Assembly: GCA_020633205.1 (NCBI GenBank)
Contig: JACKEB010000013.1
Location: 372,001-436,000, forward strand
Source of the DNA: Polyangiaceae bacterium
Lineage (GTDB): Bacteria; Myxococcota_A; Polyangia; Polyangiales; Polyangiaceae
Direction: 5' to 3'
DNA length: 64,000 nucleotides
A program made the position numbers and the translations under genes. The notes beneath the pieces were generated by a model. That model made no database searches and was not told where the DNA came from. It saw nothing but the letters and a program-made list of their open reading frames with translations. Shown one piece after another: positions 34,950-43,736 of the stretch. Numbering within the stretch: the first letter of the stretch is position 1; every line of letters starts with the position of its first letter.

Positions 34950-34965
34950 TGCGAGACCCGTGCCA
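34950..34965 (-). promoter_or_regulatory. Sigma-54-like element at the flhA start
   Basis: The minus strand reads TGGCAC-GGGTC-TCGCA with GG-N10-GC. The -24 box is perfect. The -12 C lies 13 bases from the flhA GTG, the same geometry as at csrA and at 38942, which predicts a leaderless or nearly leaderless mRNA. Confidence 0.5.
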
Positions 34966-34994
34966 CGGCTCGCCCCGTCAGCCCGACCAGTCAT

Positions 34995-35017
34995 CCGCGA
35001 AAGGCGCGGGCTTTTTT
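34995..35017 (+). terminator. Small hairpin with T-run on the plus strand
   Basis: CCGCG (34995-34999) pairs with CGCGG (35005-35009), followed by GCTTTTTT. It faces the plus direction, where only transcription antisense to flhA would meet it. It could stop such antisense RNA or be chance. Confidence 0.35.
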
Positions 35018-35225
35018 GGGGGTGAGGCGCGGTGGTCGGTCGCTGAGGGCGTCATCCCGTTGGCGCTCAGCTCCTCCTTTGAGTGTCGACGTTTTGTCAC
35101 CGTCTAGGCTTGCCCCGGTGCGTCCGCTGCGGTTCGCTCCCCATCACAGGGGGTCAAACGCCCCAAGGCTCGTTTGTTTTTGCTGTGGGGCGTAGGGAGC
35201 CTTTGAGTGCCTGCGTCACACCCTA

Positions 35226-35307
35226 CGAGTCTCGAGAGCGGTGTTGAGTCGGCCCTACGGCAGCCTCACCCACCCCAAAAAAACCATTAACACCCTCTCG
35301 AGACTCG
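35226..35307 (+). promoter_or_regulatory. Large inverted repeat upstream of the Spy-like gene
   Basis: CGAGTCTCGAGAGCGGTGTT (35226-35245) is complementary to AACACCCTCTCGAGACTCG (35289-35307) with one mismatch/bulge, around a 43-base A/C-rich loop. It lies about 80 bases before the gene at 35390, in a gap of 450 bases that has no other gene. It may be a leader RNA structure or a protein-binding site. Nothing else recognisable is in the gap apart from the hairpin at 34995. Confidence 0.55.
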
Positions 35308-35389
35308 GCATTCACCACGGGCTCTGCGCCCGCGATTCGGCAATCGAACAGCGACCCCGCTCTTTGCGGGCGCCAAGGAGAAATCTCAC

Positions 35390-36577
35390 ATGCGTCGTAT
35401 CCAGAACAGCTCGCTCCTCGTGGCATTGGCCCTGGCCCTTGTCCCCGTTGCTTGCTCTCAAGAGGAGCAGGCCCCCGAATCGACGGAGCAGAAGCAAGAG
35501 GTCACCCAGCCCACCGAGGCACCGAAGACGGTCGACAAGGACAAGCTCAAGAAGGGCTTCGGGAAGTTCGGCAAGGGCCGTCACGGCAAGTTCGGTCGCG
35601 GAAACAAGGGTCCAGCGCAGCTGCTGGTGAAGACCGCGCTGAAGGATCTGGAACTCACTGAGGAACAGAAGACGAAGATCGCCGCGCTGAAAGAAGAGAA
35701 GAAGGAAGCCAAGGGCGACATGAAGGCCGATCGCGGGGCGATGAAGACCGCGATGATCGAAGCCGCCAAGGCCGGGAAGATCGACGAGAAGGCGTTCGAA
35801 GCCCAGACCGCCAAGATGAAGGAGAAGCAGGAGGCGCGCACCGCGGCTCAGGTGAAGCTCCTGAACGGCCTATACGGCGTGCTGACTCCTGAGCAACGCA
35901 CGACCTTGGTGACCAAGGTCAAGGCGGAGATGGAGACTCGCCAGAAGAAGATGGAAGAGATGCAGGCCAAGTGGGCCGAGCGCGCGAAGGACGGCGACCA
36001 AGCCGCAGCGCCTGGAGACATGAAGGGCCCGCATCGTGGAATGAAGGGCATGAAAGGCATGCACGGCATGAAGGGCATGCACGGCATGAAGGGCGGCTTC
36101 GGCATGCTGGCGCGCGGCCTCGAGCTGACCGAGGACCAACAGACGAAGCTCGACGCGATTGCTGAGAAGGGCAAAGCCGACATGCCCAGCGCCGACGACA
36201 TGAAGGCGCAGCGCGAGGCCATGCACAAGAACGTGATCGCCGTGCTCGACGCATTCGCCAAGGACGGCTTCGACGCCAGCAAGTTCGACCTGTCCCCGAA
36301 GCACAAGGACGCCGGCGAGATGATGAAGAAGCACGTCGCGCAGATGAACGAGTTCCTCGCCGTCCTCACCCCTGAGCAGCGCACCAAGCTCGCGGAAAAC
36401 CTGGAGAAGGGACCCGCGATGATGGGCAAGGGCCACGGCATGAAGCGTGGCGATCGCGCAGCACCGGATATGGATGACCAAGGCGCAGATGACGACGACC
36501 TGCTCGGCGGGGACCTGGACCAGGGCCTCGACGAGATCGAGGACGACGTCATGGGTGACGACCAAGCCGCTGAGTGA
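35390..36577 (+). CDS. Double Spy/CpxP-like lipoprotein with Met/His-rich linker
   Basis: The 395-residue lipoprotein (lipobox Cys about 22) has four LTxxQ motifs (near 89, 165, 246 and 326), that is, two tandem LTxxQ domains as in Spy/CpxP periplasmic chaperones. Between them, residues 211-239 form a Met/His/Lys/Gly linker with repeated MKGMHG units, a likely metal-binding stretch. The C-terminus is very acidic. A periplasmic stress or metal role is inferred from the family. An AAGGAG site precedes the ATG and a clear terminator follows. Confidence 0.75.
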   Translation: MRRIQNSSLLVALALALVPVACSQEEQAPESTEQKQEVTQPTEAPKTVDKDKLKKGFGKFGKGRHGKFGRGNKGPAQLLVKTALKDLELTEEQKTKIAALKEEKKEAKGDMKADRGAMKTAMIEAAKAGKIDEKAFEAQTAKMKEKQEARTAAQVKLLNGLYGVLTPEQRTTLVTKVKAEMETRQKKMEEMQAKWAERAKDGDQAAAPGDMKGPHRGMKGMKGMHGMKGMHGMKGGFGMLARGLELTEDQQTKLDAIAEKGKADMPSADDMKAQREAMHKNVIAVLDAFAKDGFDASKFDLSPKHKDAGEMMKKHVAQMNEFLAVLTPEQRTKLAENLEKGPAMMGKGHGMKRGDRAAPDMDDQGADDDDLLGGDLDQGLDEIEDDVMGDDQAAE

Positions 36578-36601
36578 GCTGGTTCCACAAGGCAACAACT
36601 G

Positions 36602-36633
36602 GAGGCCCGCACGTCTACTGACGCGCGGGCCTC
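36602..36633 (+). terminator. Terminator of the Spy-like gene
   Basis: GAGGCCCGC (36602-36610) pairs with GCGGGCCTC (36625-36633), followed by TTGCGTTCTT. It lies 25 bases after the stop codon, and the convergent gene ends at 36661. Confidence 0.75.
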
Positions 36634-36660
36634 TTGCGTTCTTGTGCGGGTCCTAGCGCC

Positions 36661-37320
36661 TCATTCCTCGCCAGGCGCTGCCTCGATCACCGGGAAGGGA
36701 TACACTCGCCACTGAGCGCGATCCTCATCGTAGTAGGCCTCGAAGCCGCGGTAGAGGAAGTTCGAGCCTTCGCACAGCAAGAGGCCGTTGACTGAAGTCG
36801 AACTTTCGCTTGGCGCAGGTCCCAGCGGCTCGAAGTAGGCGCCACGGTTGTAGTCTGCGAGATCGCCAGGCACGTCCCAGACGATGCGCACCCGCTGCGG
36901 CGGACACGGTGTCTCGCTGTCGTCGGTGTACACCCAGCCGTACTTCTGTGCTTCCTGCATCACCTGCAGGTCGAGCTGCGCCGTGCGTGGCGCCACCTTG
37001 GGCGTGGTGACCAGGGGTACCTGCGCTGCCACTGCCGCGGGTCGCGTCGCGGCGCCGCCCGTCTCTGGCTCCGACTGACGAACGCTTCGAGCCGGCGCCT
37101 TGCGAATTGCCGGTTCCGCGCGGCGTGCGACTGGTGCTTGAGTCGGCTGCGCAGTCGCGCGGGCTTTGCTCTGGGGCTCCGGTGCAGCTTCAGGGCTCCG
37201 CAGTAGCCAGTAGCCCCCCGCGACCAAGCACACCGGCACCAACCAGAGCCAGCGCTTGCGGCGGCCGTCCTCGGAGGGTACCGCCGCAGTTCGCTTGCGC
37301 ACCACCTTCTTGCCGCTCAT
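36661..37320 (-). CDS. Membrane-anchored protein of unknown function, partner of the VanY-like gene
   Basis: From the ATG at 37320, which overlaps the upstream stop (ATGA), the product is 219 residues. It has a basic N-terminus, one membrane helix (about 24-40), a Pro/Ala/Gln linker and a C-terminal domain with YGWVYTDDSETPCPPQRVRI and CEGSNFLYRGFEAYYDEDRA. It is likely a periplasmic domain anchored in the inner membrane. I do not recognise the domain. Coupling to the peptidase-like gene suggests they act together. Confidence 0.65.
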   Translation of the reverse strand: MSGKKVVRKRTAAVPSEDGRRKRWLWLVPVCLVAGGYWLLRSPEAAPEPQSKARATAQPTQAPVARRAEPAIRKAPARSVRQSEPETGGAATRPAAVAAQVPLVTTPKVAPRTAQLDLQVMQEAQKYGWVYTDDSETPCPPQRVRIVWDVPGDLADYNRGAYFEPLGPAPSESSTSVNGLLLCEGSNFLYRGFEAYYDEDRAQWRVYPFPVIEAAPGEE

Positions 37321-38930
37321 CGTGTCCTCCGTCGGCGGGTCAGCGCGACGCTCACTCCAGCGAGCGCGAACCAGAGCAAGCCTGACGGCGCTTGAGACTG
37401 TTTCCCTGCGGTAGAGCAGGAACATCCAGAGTCGTCGCTCAGCACCCTGGTACCGGGGCCAACGCCCGAGCCGCCCTCCGCTGAGTTAGAGCCCGCCACG
37501 CCGCCCGTCTCGTCAGCGCCTCCGGCGCCGCCACTAGCCCAGCTGCCGCCCCCTCCGCCGCCGCCCCCGGTGCCGCCGCCTGTGCCCGGAGGCGCGCCCC
37601 AGTCGTCATCCAGCAAGTAAACCCCAGGGCCGCTGGCCTGGATCAGCACTGGGCGAGCGCGCACGTCGGGTCCTTGCTCTAGGGCTGCGAGGTCGGCTGC
37701 TTGCCACACCTCGATGCTGTTCCAGTCGAAGCCCCAGGCATCCATGACCGCTGGGCTTGGGATATGCCGCTTCACATCGCCATCGATCAGGTAGACGGCG
37801 GGGCTCCCGTCGTCTGACTTGGCGAGCACTGGTGCGGGCACGACGTCGTCGCCGGGGTCGTGGTTCTGAAGCTCCGCGTCGGAGACCGGCATTACGTCCC
37901 AGAAGTAGGAGAAGCCCCAGGTTGCGAAGACGTCTTGGCTCGTCACGTGACGCAGCACGCCTGAGGGGACATTGGGCTCGCAGCGGAAGCTCTTCGGGCT
38001 GTTCGTGAGCTGCGAGTTCGCACCGCCTGAAGTGTCGATGCCGTAAGCGTAGACGCTGTGCTCTTGGCCGTCATGTAGGCTGAGGGGTGAGGCGACTTCG
38101 TAGGCGTGCTCGCAGGAGCCAAGCGCGCCGCATAGATCCTCGCGGTACTGGTCTGCGGTGAGGGCCACCGACGTCGCGGCTGCATCTCCCGCCGGCCCGT
38201 CGAAGTACAGATGCACGTCGTTGGGGCTGCCGGCGGTGTCGACGTCTTGGCTCCAGCCTCCGACGGACTCGCAGTCCGCGGTGTCGAGATAGCCCTTCGG
38301 CGGTTGGTTCGAAGGCAGGGGCGACGTCCACCAGGTGGTTTCTTGACGAGCGCCTGGCCACGCCCAGCTCAGGTGGATGTGGTCGGTGTGGGGGTTGGAC
38401 CCGGTGTAGGCCTTCCAGCCAGCGGTCGCGCAGCTGCCGTTTGGCGAGCGGTAACTGCCCCAGATCTGCTTGTTCCAGATGAAGTACATCAGGCCGAAGC
38501 GCCGCGCCAAAGCGCACGCGTTGCCGTGCTCATCAGTCTTCAATAGCCAGTTGATGGCCGTGCTCGCGATGTCCCGCTGATTTGCGTCGTTGTAGTTGAG
38601 GCCCCAGTCGAAGGCGCGCCCTTCCTTGTGCTCGCTGGTGCCTCCTACGTTGCACGCACGAATGATCCCGAGGTTGCTGCTCACCGGATACGTCGCCAGC
38701 ATCAGGCTGCGGAAGTCCTTCGCCCCGGGCTTCTCGCTGGGGTCGCAGGTGGACTGCGAGTTGTAGTCAGCGAACCCGTCAATCGCCGCGCCGAAGGACG
38801 GCGTTGGGGGCTCTGGCGCGGCGGCTGCGGGGGTGGTCAAGCTGCTGACCCCGCCGAAGCAAAGGCTGGCAGCGGTGACGCTGAGGAGCTGGTGCCAACC
38901 GGAGCGGCGCGACAGGGAAGCAGGACGCAT
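37317..38930 (-). CDS. Secreted VanY/ARB-07466-like peptidase with MYXO-CTERM tail
   Basis: The 537-residue precursor has a signal peptide (about 1-38). Its domain with HKEGRAFDWGLNYND and PHTDHIHLSWAWP carries the His/Asp pattern of the D-Ala-D-Ala carboxypeptidase (VanY/peptidase M15-like) fold. A beta-rich middle and a Gly-rich linker follow. The C-terminal sorting tail has GCSCSTAG, a helix (LLWFALAGVSVAL) and TRRRRTR. The tail is the MYXO-CTERM type, which targets proteins to the cell surface in Myxococcota. Catalytic activity is inferred. It has its own sigma-54-like element and lies between flhA and fliW. Confidence 0.78.
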   Translation of the reverse strand: MRPASLSRRSGWHQLLSVTAASLCFGGVSSLTTPAAAAPEPPTPSFGAAIDGFADYNSQSTCDPSEKPGAKDFRSLMLATYPVSSNLGIIRACNVGGTSEHKEGRAFDWGLNYNDANQRDIASTAINWLLKTDEHGNACALARRFGLMYFIWNKQIWGSYRSPNGSCATAGWKAYTGSNPHTDHIHLSWAWPGARQETTWWTSPLPSNQPPKGYLDTADCESVGGWSQDVDTAGSPNDVHLYFDGPAGDAAATSVALTADQYREDLCGALGSCEHAYEVASPLSLHDGQEHSVYAYGIDTSGGANSQLTNSPKSFRCEPNVPSGVLRHVTSQDVFATWGFSYFWDVMPVSDAELQNHDPGDDVVPAPVLAKSDDGSPAVYLIDGDVKRHIPSPAVMDAWGFDWNSIEVWQAADLAALEQGPDVRARPVLIQASGPGVYLLDDDWGAPPGTGGGTGGGGGGGGSWASGGAGGADETGGVAGSNSAEGGSGVGPGTRVLSDDSGCSCSTAGKQSQAPSGLLWFALAGVSVALTRRRRTR

Positions 38931-38941
38931 GTAGGGGCTTT

Positions 38942-38957
38942 TGCAGCCGATGTGCCA
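38942..38957 (-). promoter_or_regulatory. Sigma-54-like promoter of the VanY-like gene
   Basis: The minus strand reads TGGCAC-ATCGG-CTGCA with GG-N10-GC, one base from consensus. The -12 C is 13 bases before the ATG at 38930, so the mRNA would have almost no leader, as for csrA and flhA. Confidence 0.6.
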
Positions 38958-39346
38958 GAGCTAAAGCCTAGTGATTCTCATAGGTTGGATGGCGTGGCCA
39001 GGCGCCTTTTCACAGTTCGTGCAAGTGCAATACACAAGCGCCTGTGCGCTGGGCCTGGGGCTCGGGGAGACGGAACCGTGCCTCGCGGCTGCTCCGGTTG
39101 TTTGCGCGAGGAAACACTGCGCGCCCGTTGCAGCCGGGGCCAAGCGCCGTGGTTTTGACGTTCGAGGGTCGGTACAGTGTCAGGCGGTCGGCGCTCGGAG
39201 CCCAGCGTCAAGCCGTTGACATCCGTGGGGCAAGGGCGCCGGGGCGTCGCGTCGGTCTTGCCCCAGGGGGCCAATTGCCTTGTTTTTGGCTGTATTGCCC
39301 GCTTGCGGACCTCACCCCCAAACCCGTCGCAGGACCAAACTGAGAC

Positions 39347-39362
39347 TGGCACACCGGCTGCA
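39347..39362 (+). promoter_or_regulatory. Sigma-54 promoter of fliW
   Basis: TGGCAC-ACCGG-CTGCA has GG-N10-GC and is one base from consensus. The predicted start near 39373 leaves a 42-base leader that includes the AAGGAG site of fliW. The rest of the gap 38958-39346 shows no gene. Confidence 0.72.
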
Positions 39363-39414
39363 AACGTTCGCTTCATCCACGGCGGGTCACCCGCCTTTCG
39401 AAGGAGTCGCGTTC

Positions 39415-39912
39415 ATGATTATCGAGAGCCAGCGCTTCGGCACCATCGAGTGCTCCGAAGAAGATGTGATCAATTTTCCCGCCGGAATCATCGGCTTCCC
39501 CGATGACACCCAGTACATCCTGCTTCAGCACAAGACCTCCAGCGCGATTGGCTGGCTGCAGTCGACCACCTCGGCGCACGTGTCGCTGCCCGTGGTGAGC
39601 GCCCACGGCTTGGCGCCGGAGTATCCCGATGTGCCCGTTGGCAACGCGGCTCGGGGGATTGGGCTCGAGGGTGAAGAAGGCGACTTCGCGGTGCTCGCGG
39701 TGTTGTGTGCCCGCTCGGGTCTACCCGCCACCGTCAACCTGCTCGCGCCGATCGTGATCAACGCGGCGACCCGCACTGGAGGCCAGGTGTTCCTCGACGG
39801 CTCGCGCTTCACTACCCGTGAGCTCTTCGTGATGCCCGCAGCGGAGGTCGAGTCGGCTTCCGACGACACCCAAGACGCTGCTCCGGAGCTGGCCGAGGCC
39901 GCTACTCCCTGA
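39415..39912 (+). CDS. fliW: FliW, flagellar assembly factor and CsrA antagonist
   Basis: The ATG at 39415 with AAGGAG upstream gives 165 residues. FliW signatures are FGTIECSEEDVINFPAGIIG near the N-terminus and the TVNLLAPIVINAATRTGGQV motif. FliW binds flagellin or CsrA: free FliW sequesters CsrA and lets flagellin be translated. An acidic 25-residue tail is extra. Here it is about 37 kb from csrA rather than adjacent. Confidence 0.93.
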   Translation: MIIESQRFGTIECSEEDVINFPAGIIGFPDDTQYILLQHKTSSAIGWLQSTTSAHVSLPVVSAHGLAPEYPDVPVGNAARGIGLEGEEGDFAVLAVLCARSGLPATVNLLAPIVINAATRTGGQVFLDGSRFTTRELFVMPAAEVESASDDTQDAAPELAEAATP

Positions 39913-39968
39913 GTTTCGTCACTCCGCCGTGGAGCCTGTCGCCACGGTGATTCTGCCTGAGCGACGAT

Positions 39969-39999
39969 GCGCCCTCTCCCCTGCGCGGTGAGAGGGCGC
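39969..39999 (+). terminator. Hairpin between fliW and greB
   Basis: GCGCCCTCTC (39969-39978) pairs perfectly with GAGAGGGCGC (39990-39999), followed by TGGCACTTTTG. It separates fliW from greB. Confidence 0.7.
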
Positions 40000-40050
40000 T
40001 GGCACTTTTGTGTGCTGGACTTCCGCTGGGGATTGCACCACGAGGAGGCG

Positions 40051-40521
40051 GTGCCCACGTACTACCTGACGCCCGCCGGCGCGAAGAAGATCGCCGATGA
40101 GCTGAACCGCTTGATGCACGTCGATCGACCCAAGATCGTTCAAGAGGTGAGCGACGCCGCGGCTCAAGGGGATCGCTCCGAAAACGCGGAGTACATCTAC
40201 GGCAAGAAGAAGCTCCGTGAGATCGATCGCCGGGTGCGTTTCTTGCGGAAACGCTTGGACAACTGCGAGGTCGTCGAGACCTCCGGCGCGCTGCTCGACA
40301 CTGTGCGCTTTGGAGCCAGCGTCAAGGTCGAGGACGAAGAAGGGGAGGAGCGCGTGTACACCTTGGTTGGCCCAGACGAGTCGGAGCCGAGCCTCGGCTA
40401 CATCAGCTTTCAGTCCCCCATCGGCCGTGCCCTGTTGAAGAAGAAGGTCGGCGACACCGTCGTGGTGCAGCGCCCAGCGGGTGAGCTCGAGCTGACGATC
40501 TTGGATATCCGCTACGAGTGA
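40051..40521 (+). CDS. greB: GreB-type transcription elongation factor
   Basis: The GTG at 40051, with GAGGAGG just upstream, gives 156 residues, the usual GreB length. The N-terminal coiled coil contains SENAEYIYGKKKLREIDRRV with FLRKRLDNCEVVE, the GreB pattern, and the C-terminal FKBP-like domain contains SPIGRALLKKKVGDTVVVQR. It rescues backtracked RNA polymerase by transcript cleavage. It overlaps the convergent gene at 40512 by ten bases. Confidence 0.93.
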   Translation: MPTYYLTPAGAKKIADELNRLMHVDRPKIVQEVSDAAAQGDRSENAEYIYGKKKLREIDRRVRFLRKRLDNCEVVETSGALLDTVRFGASVKVEDEEGEERVYTLVGPDESEPSLGYISFQSPIGRALLKKKVGDTVVVQRPAGELELTILDIRYE

Positions 40522-41266
40522 GCCGCTACGCGGAACTCGATCTCCGCGGGAGCCACCTCGACATCGTCCAGCGCGCGCCAGCTGTGCTCAGCGTTGCGCA
40601 TCAAGAGGGCGTGATCGAGCTGGATACTTCCCGGAGGAAACAGCTTGGGGTCGTCGTAGAGAGTCGATGCCGCCTGCGTGACACTGAGCGCTTCAGTGCG
40701 CCAATCGTGAATGTCCAGGCAGAGCCCGTCGAGCCTGCCTGAGTCTTGCGTCACGGAGTACCCGTTGCACCCCGCACGGAAGAACTCTGAAGCGACTGAC
40801 AGAGAGGGGAACACGGACTCCGCCGGCCACTCGCTGCTCGCGACGCCGTCGACTTTGATGCGGACGCCGTCTGCTGCTGTCATTTCCAAGCTGACTCGGT
40901 CCGCAGCATCACTCACGTCGAACTGTCCGAGGTGGTGCTCGCCGGGGAACAAGCGCCCGCCCAGTGGTTCATGCGGGAGCTCGTGTCACGCCGAAAGACG
41001 TACACCGCTGGCTTACCGTGCAGCCTGACCGCAACACGATGCGCCGCGTTCTCGCTTGATAGCGTCAGGCCTTTGGGGAGCACCGAGCCCACGAAGGAGG
41101 GCCGGAGCTGCTCCAGACGAATCAGGCATATGCCCGCCACGCCTTGTCCGCCCACCAACTGCGGCTCCATCGGTGAGGGGAGCAATCGCGCGAGTACCGC
41201 TGGATCGACGCGGTAGTTCAGCAAGATCCGACGTGCGATCAGCCCTTCGAGTTCAGGTACTCGCAT
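40512..41266 (-). pseudogene. DUF2071/YqjF-like gene with a one-base frameshift
   Basis: The 5' part (41266 down to about 40960) encodes LLNYRVDPAVLARLLPSP, SENAAHRVAVRLHGKPAVYV and FRRDTSSRMNHWAG. The 3' part, in another frame, resumes with LFPGEHHLGQFDV, the expected next motif of DUF2071 (acetoacetate-decarboxylase-like fold). The break lies near 40955-40962, in a run of G. Adding one G restores a 252-codon frame reading WAGRLFPGEHH. It is either a genuine pseudogene or an assembly error. Function of the family is unknown. Confidence 0.8.
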
Positions 41267-41431
41267 GATCCGAAGTACGCCTCAGGCAGATGGGGCGTTC
41301 CAAAGCTTTTTGACGCAGTCTCGAATCACACTCCAGTTGAGCCGGGGGCTGTCTGCAATTACCGTCCGGCCGTCCAGATTTTGCGCGGCGGAGACCCGCT
41401 CGCGCCCAGGGTTAAAAACCGAGGAGAAGAC

Positions 41432-42331
41432 ATGGCTGACATTCGTTTCGACAACCGCGTGGCAATCGTTACTGGCGCTGGAGGCGGCCTGGGCCGCAGT
41501 CACGCGATGCTCCTCGCGAGCCGCGGTGCGAAGGTCGTGGTCAACGACCTCGGCGGCTCCTTCGACGGCACCGGGTCTGGTCACAACATGGCGGACAAGG
41601 TGGTCGAGGAGATCAAAGCGGCGGGCGGTGAAGCGGTCGCCAGCTACGACGGCGTTGATACCTTCGAAGGCGCCGAGAAGATCGTTGCGACCGCGAAGGA
41701 CGCCTTCGGCAAGGTCGACATCGTCATCAACAACGCCGGCATCCTGCGCGACGTGTCGTTCGTGAAGATGACCCTGGAGGACTGGGACAAGGTGCTCAAG
41801 GTGCACCTCACCGGCACCATGAACGTGACGAAGGCCGCTTGGGGTCTCCTGCGCGACAACAAGTATGGTCGCGTGATCAACACCACCAGCGCTGCGGGGC
41901 TCTATGGCAACTTCGGTCAGGCAAACTACAGCGCGGCCAAGCTTGGCATCGTCGGCCTGGGCAAGACGCTGGCGCTCGAAGGCGCGAAGTACGACATCAA
42001 GGTCAACACCATCGCGCCGATCGCGAAGAGCCGCATGACCGAGACCGTCATGCCGCCGAACGTGCTCGAGAAGTTGCTGCCAGAGTACGTGTCGCCCCTC
42101 GTCGCCTACTTGGCTTCGGAAGGCTGCTCCAGCACCGGGGAGACCTACGCCGTCGGCGGCGGCTACATCAGCCGCGTGGCAGTCGTCGAAGCGGGTGGCG
42201 TCAGCCTCAAGCAGCACGCGCCGGAAGACGTCGCTAGCGCCTGGGAAAAGATCAACGACCTGTCCGAGGCGCAGCCCTTTGAGAACGCGATGCTCGCCGC
42301 CGGTCAGGCGATGAAGCACGTGATGGGCTGA
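41432..42331 (+). CDS. Short-chain dehydrogenase, MFE-2-type 3-hydroxyacyl-CoA dehydrogenase-like
   Basis: The ATG at 41432, with GAGGAG upstream, gives 299 residues. It has the classical SDR Rossmann motif VTGAGGGLGRSHA, NNAGILRD and the catalytic YSAAK with the upstream Ser (INTTSAAG). The long C-terminal part (GETYAVGGGYISRVAVVEAG, then HAPEDVASAWEKI) matches the dehydrogenase half of peroxisomal multifunctional enzyme 2, suggesting a beta-oxidation role. It stands alone with a strong terminator. Confidence 0.87.
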   Translation: MADIRFDNRVAIVTGAGGGLGRSHAMLLASRGAKVVVNDLGGSFDGTGSGHNMADKVVEEIKAAGGEAVASYDGVDTFEGAEKIVATAKDAFGKVDIVINNAGILRDVSFVKMTLEDWDKVLKVHLTGTMNVTKAAWGLLRDNKYGRVINTTSAAGLYGNFGQANYSAAKLGIVGLGKTLALEGAKYDIKVNTIAPIAKSRMTETVMPPNVLEKLLPEYVSPLVAYLASEGCSSTGETYAVGGGYISRVAVVEAGGVSLKQHAPEDVASAWEKINDLSEAQPFENAMLAAGQAMKHVMG

Positions 42332-42350
42332 GCAAGGCGCCGGCAAACTC

Positions 42351-42381
42351 ACGGCCCTCCGCTCCGGGGGGCCGTTTTTTT
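42351..42381 (+). terminator. Intrinsic terminator after the SDR gene
   Basis: ACGGCCCTCCG pairs with CGGGGGGCCGT (42351-42375) and is followed by seven T. It is a textbook rho-independent terminator 20 bases after the stop. Confidence 0.9.
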
Positions 42382-42458
42382 GTGCCGGGAGGCTGGCCGG
42401 GCCTGATGCGGCAAAGCGGCGTTTGCGCGACCTGCAGCACCGCTCTACAAGCCACCCG

Positions 42459-43736
42459 ATGAGTAACCCCGAGCCAGAGGCTTCTCCCGTGGCCGCTCCG
42501 CCGCCTCCTCAAAAGGACGCTCGCCGCAAGGGACGTCGGGTGCTGTGGCTCGCCATCTTGCTTGTGGGAGTGCCGGGCGTCGCGATCGTCGTGCTCACGT
42601 TGACCAGTCTGCGCGCGACGAATTTGCAAGCGCTGGAGGGCCGCTATCCGGCGTTTGACGCGAGCACGGGGCGCAAGCCGCTACCCGCAGGCGCCTGCGG
42701 ACTGAACCAGCGCAGCGTTGGGCAGAAGTGCGAGCTGATCGCGGTCTCGGAGCTGAAGACGGAAGAGATCAAGTATCCCTCGTCAATTCCCGAGAAGGGC
42801 GTGCCGGAGCTCGCGGGCACGCTCACGTTGCCCCAGGGAATTGGAGGAGGGCGCCCCGCCGTGCTGCTCGTGCACGGTAGTGGTCCAGCCGACCGTCATC
42901 TCACGGTGCCCGGTGACTTGGTGAGGAAGCTGCCGGACAACTTCGCGGTGTTCGACGCGCTGGCAGACTGGTTCGCTCGCCAAGGCTTCGTCGTGTTGGC
43001 CTACGATAAGCGCAGCTGCGGGCGTTGCTACGGGGCGAGCAGCTTTGACCCTCAGCGCTTCAGCTTTCAAGACTTCGAGACCGACGCGATCGATGGCCTG
43101 AAGTACTTGAAGACGCGACCTGAAGTCGACCCGAGCGCGCTGGTGGTCCTCGGTGCGAGCCAGGGTGGCGGCCTAGCGCCGTTCATCGCCAACCAAGCGC
43201 CAGGTGTGGCCGCGGTGATCAGCCTCTCGGGTCTATTCGAGAGCTTCTCCCAGGCGCTGATCGATCAGCTTCAGCGCATCTCGGACATCCGCAAGCAGCA
43301 GTGGGACTACTTCGGTCCCTTGAATGTCTTCTTTCAGAGGTCGAAGCTGCAGGACTGCTTCGACAATCTGAATGGCCCTCAATACGTGCCCGAGCAGGTT
43401 TGCATTGGGGGAGGGGTGACCCAGAAGGCGCTCAAGGAGTACAGCGAGCGTAGCGCGACCGGCGTGCAGGAACTCAAGCGGCTGAAGGTCCCGCTGTTCC
43501 TCTCCCAAGGCACCTTGGACCGCAACGTGAGTCCTCAATTGTTCCAGCAGCTCAAGGCTGACCTGAGCACTCAAGACGCAGAGCTCCACTTCATCGCTGG
43601 CATGGACCACAGCCAGACTCAGGCGCTGCCTCCAGCAGGCAAGCTCGAGCTGGACTCGAAGTTGCTCGAGTACCTGCAGCATTTTCTGAGTACCGTGCCG
43701 TTGCCGGGCGGAAATGCCCCGAGCGCAGCAGACTGA
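42459..43736 (+). CDS. Membrane-anchored alpha/beta hydrolase
   Basis: From the ATG at 42459 the product is 425 residues. There is a Pro-rich cytoplasmic N-terminus, one membrane helix (about 30-50), and an alpha/beta-hydrolase domain with the oxyanion motif VLLVHGSGPADRH, the nucleophile elbow GASQGG and the late His in AGMDHSQ. It resembles the dienelactone-hydrolase/prolyl-oligopeptidase-like esterases. Substrate unknown. Its stop abuts the convergent gene at 43737. Confidence 0.82.
   Translation: MSNPEPEASPVAAPPPPQKDARRKGRRVLWLAILLVGVPGVAIVVLTLTSLRATNLQALEGRYPAFDASTGRKPLPAGACGLNQRSVGQKCELIAVSELKTEEIKYPSSIPEKGVPELAGTLTLPQGIGGGRPAVLLVHGSGPADRHLTVPGDLVRKLPDNFAVFDALADWFARQGFVVLAYDKRSCGRCYGASSFDPQRFSFQDFETDAIDGLKYLKTRPEVDPSALVVLGASQGGGLAPFIANQAPGVAAVISLSGLFESFSQALIDQLQRISDIRKQQWDYFGPLNVFFQRSKLQDCFDNLNGPQYVPEQVCIGGGVTQKALKEYSERSATGVQELKRLKVPLFLSQGTLDRNVSPQLFQQLKADLSTQDAELHFIAGMDHSQTQALPPAGKLELDSKLLEYLQHFLSTVPLPGGNAPSAAD

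Noticed and set aside
41282..42352. 356-codon minus-strand frame
   Set aside because: It is the antisense shadow of the SDR gene.
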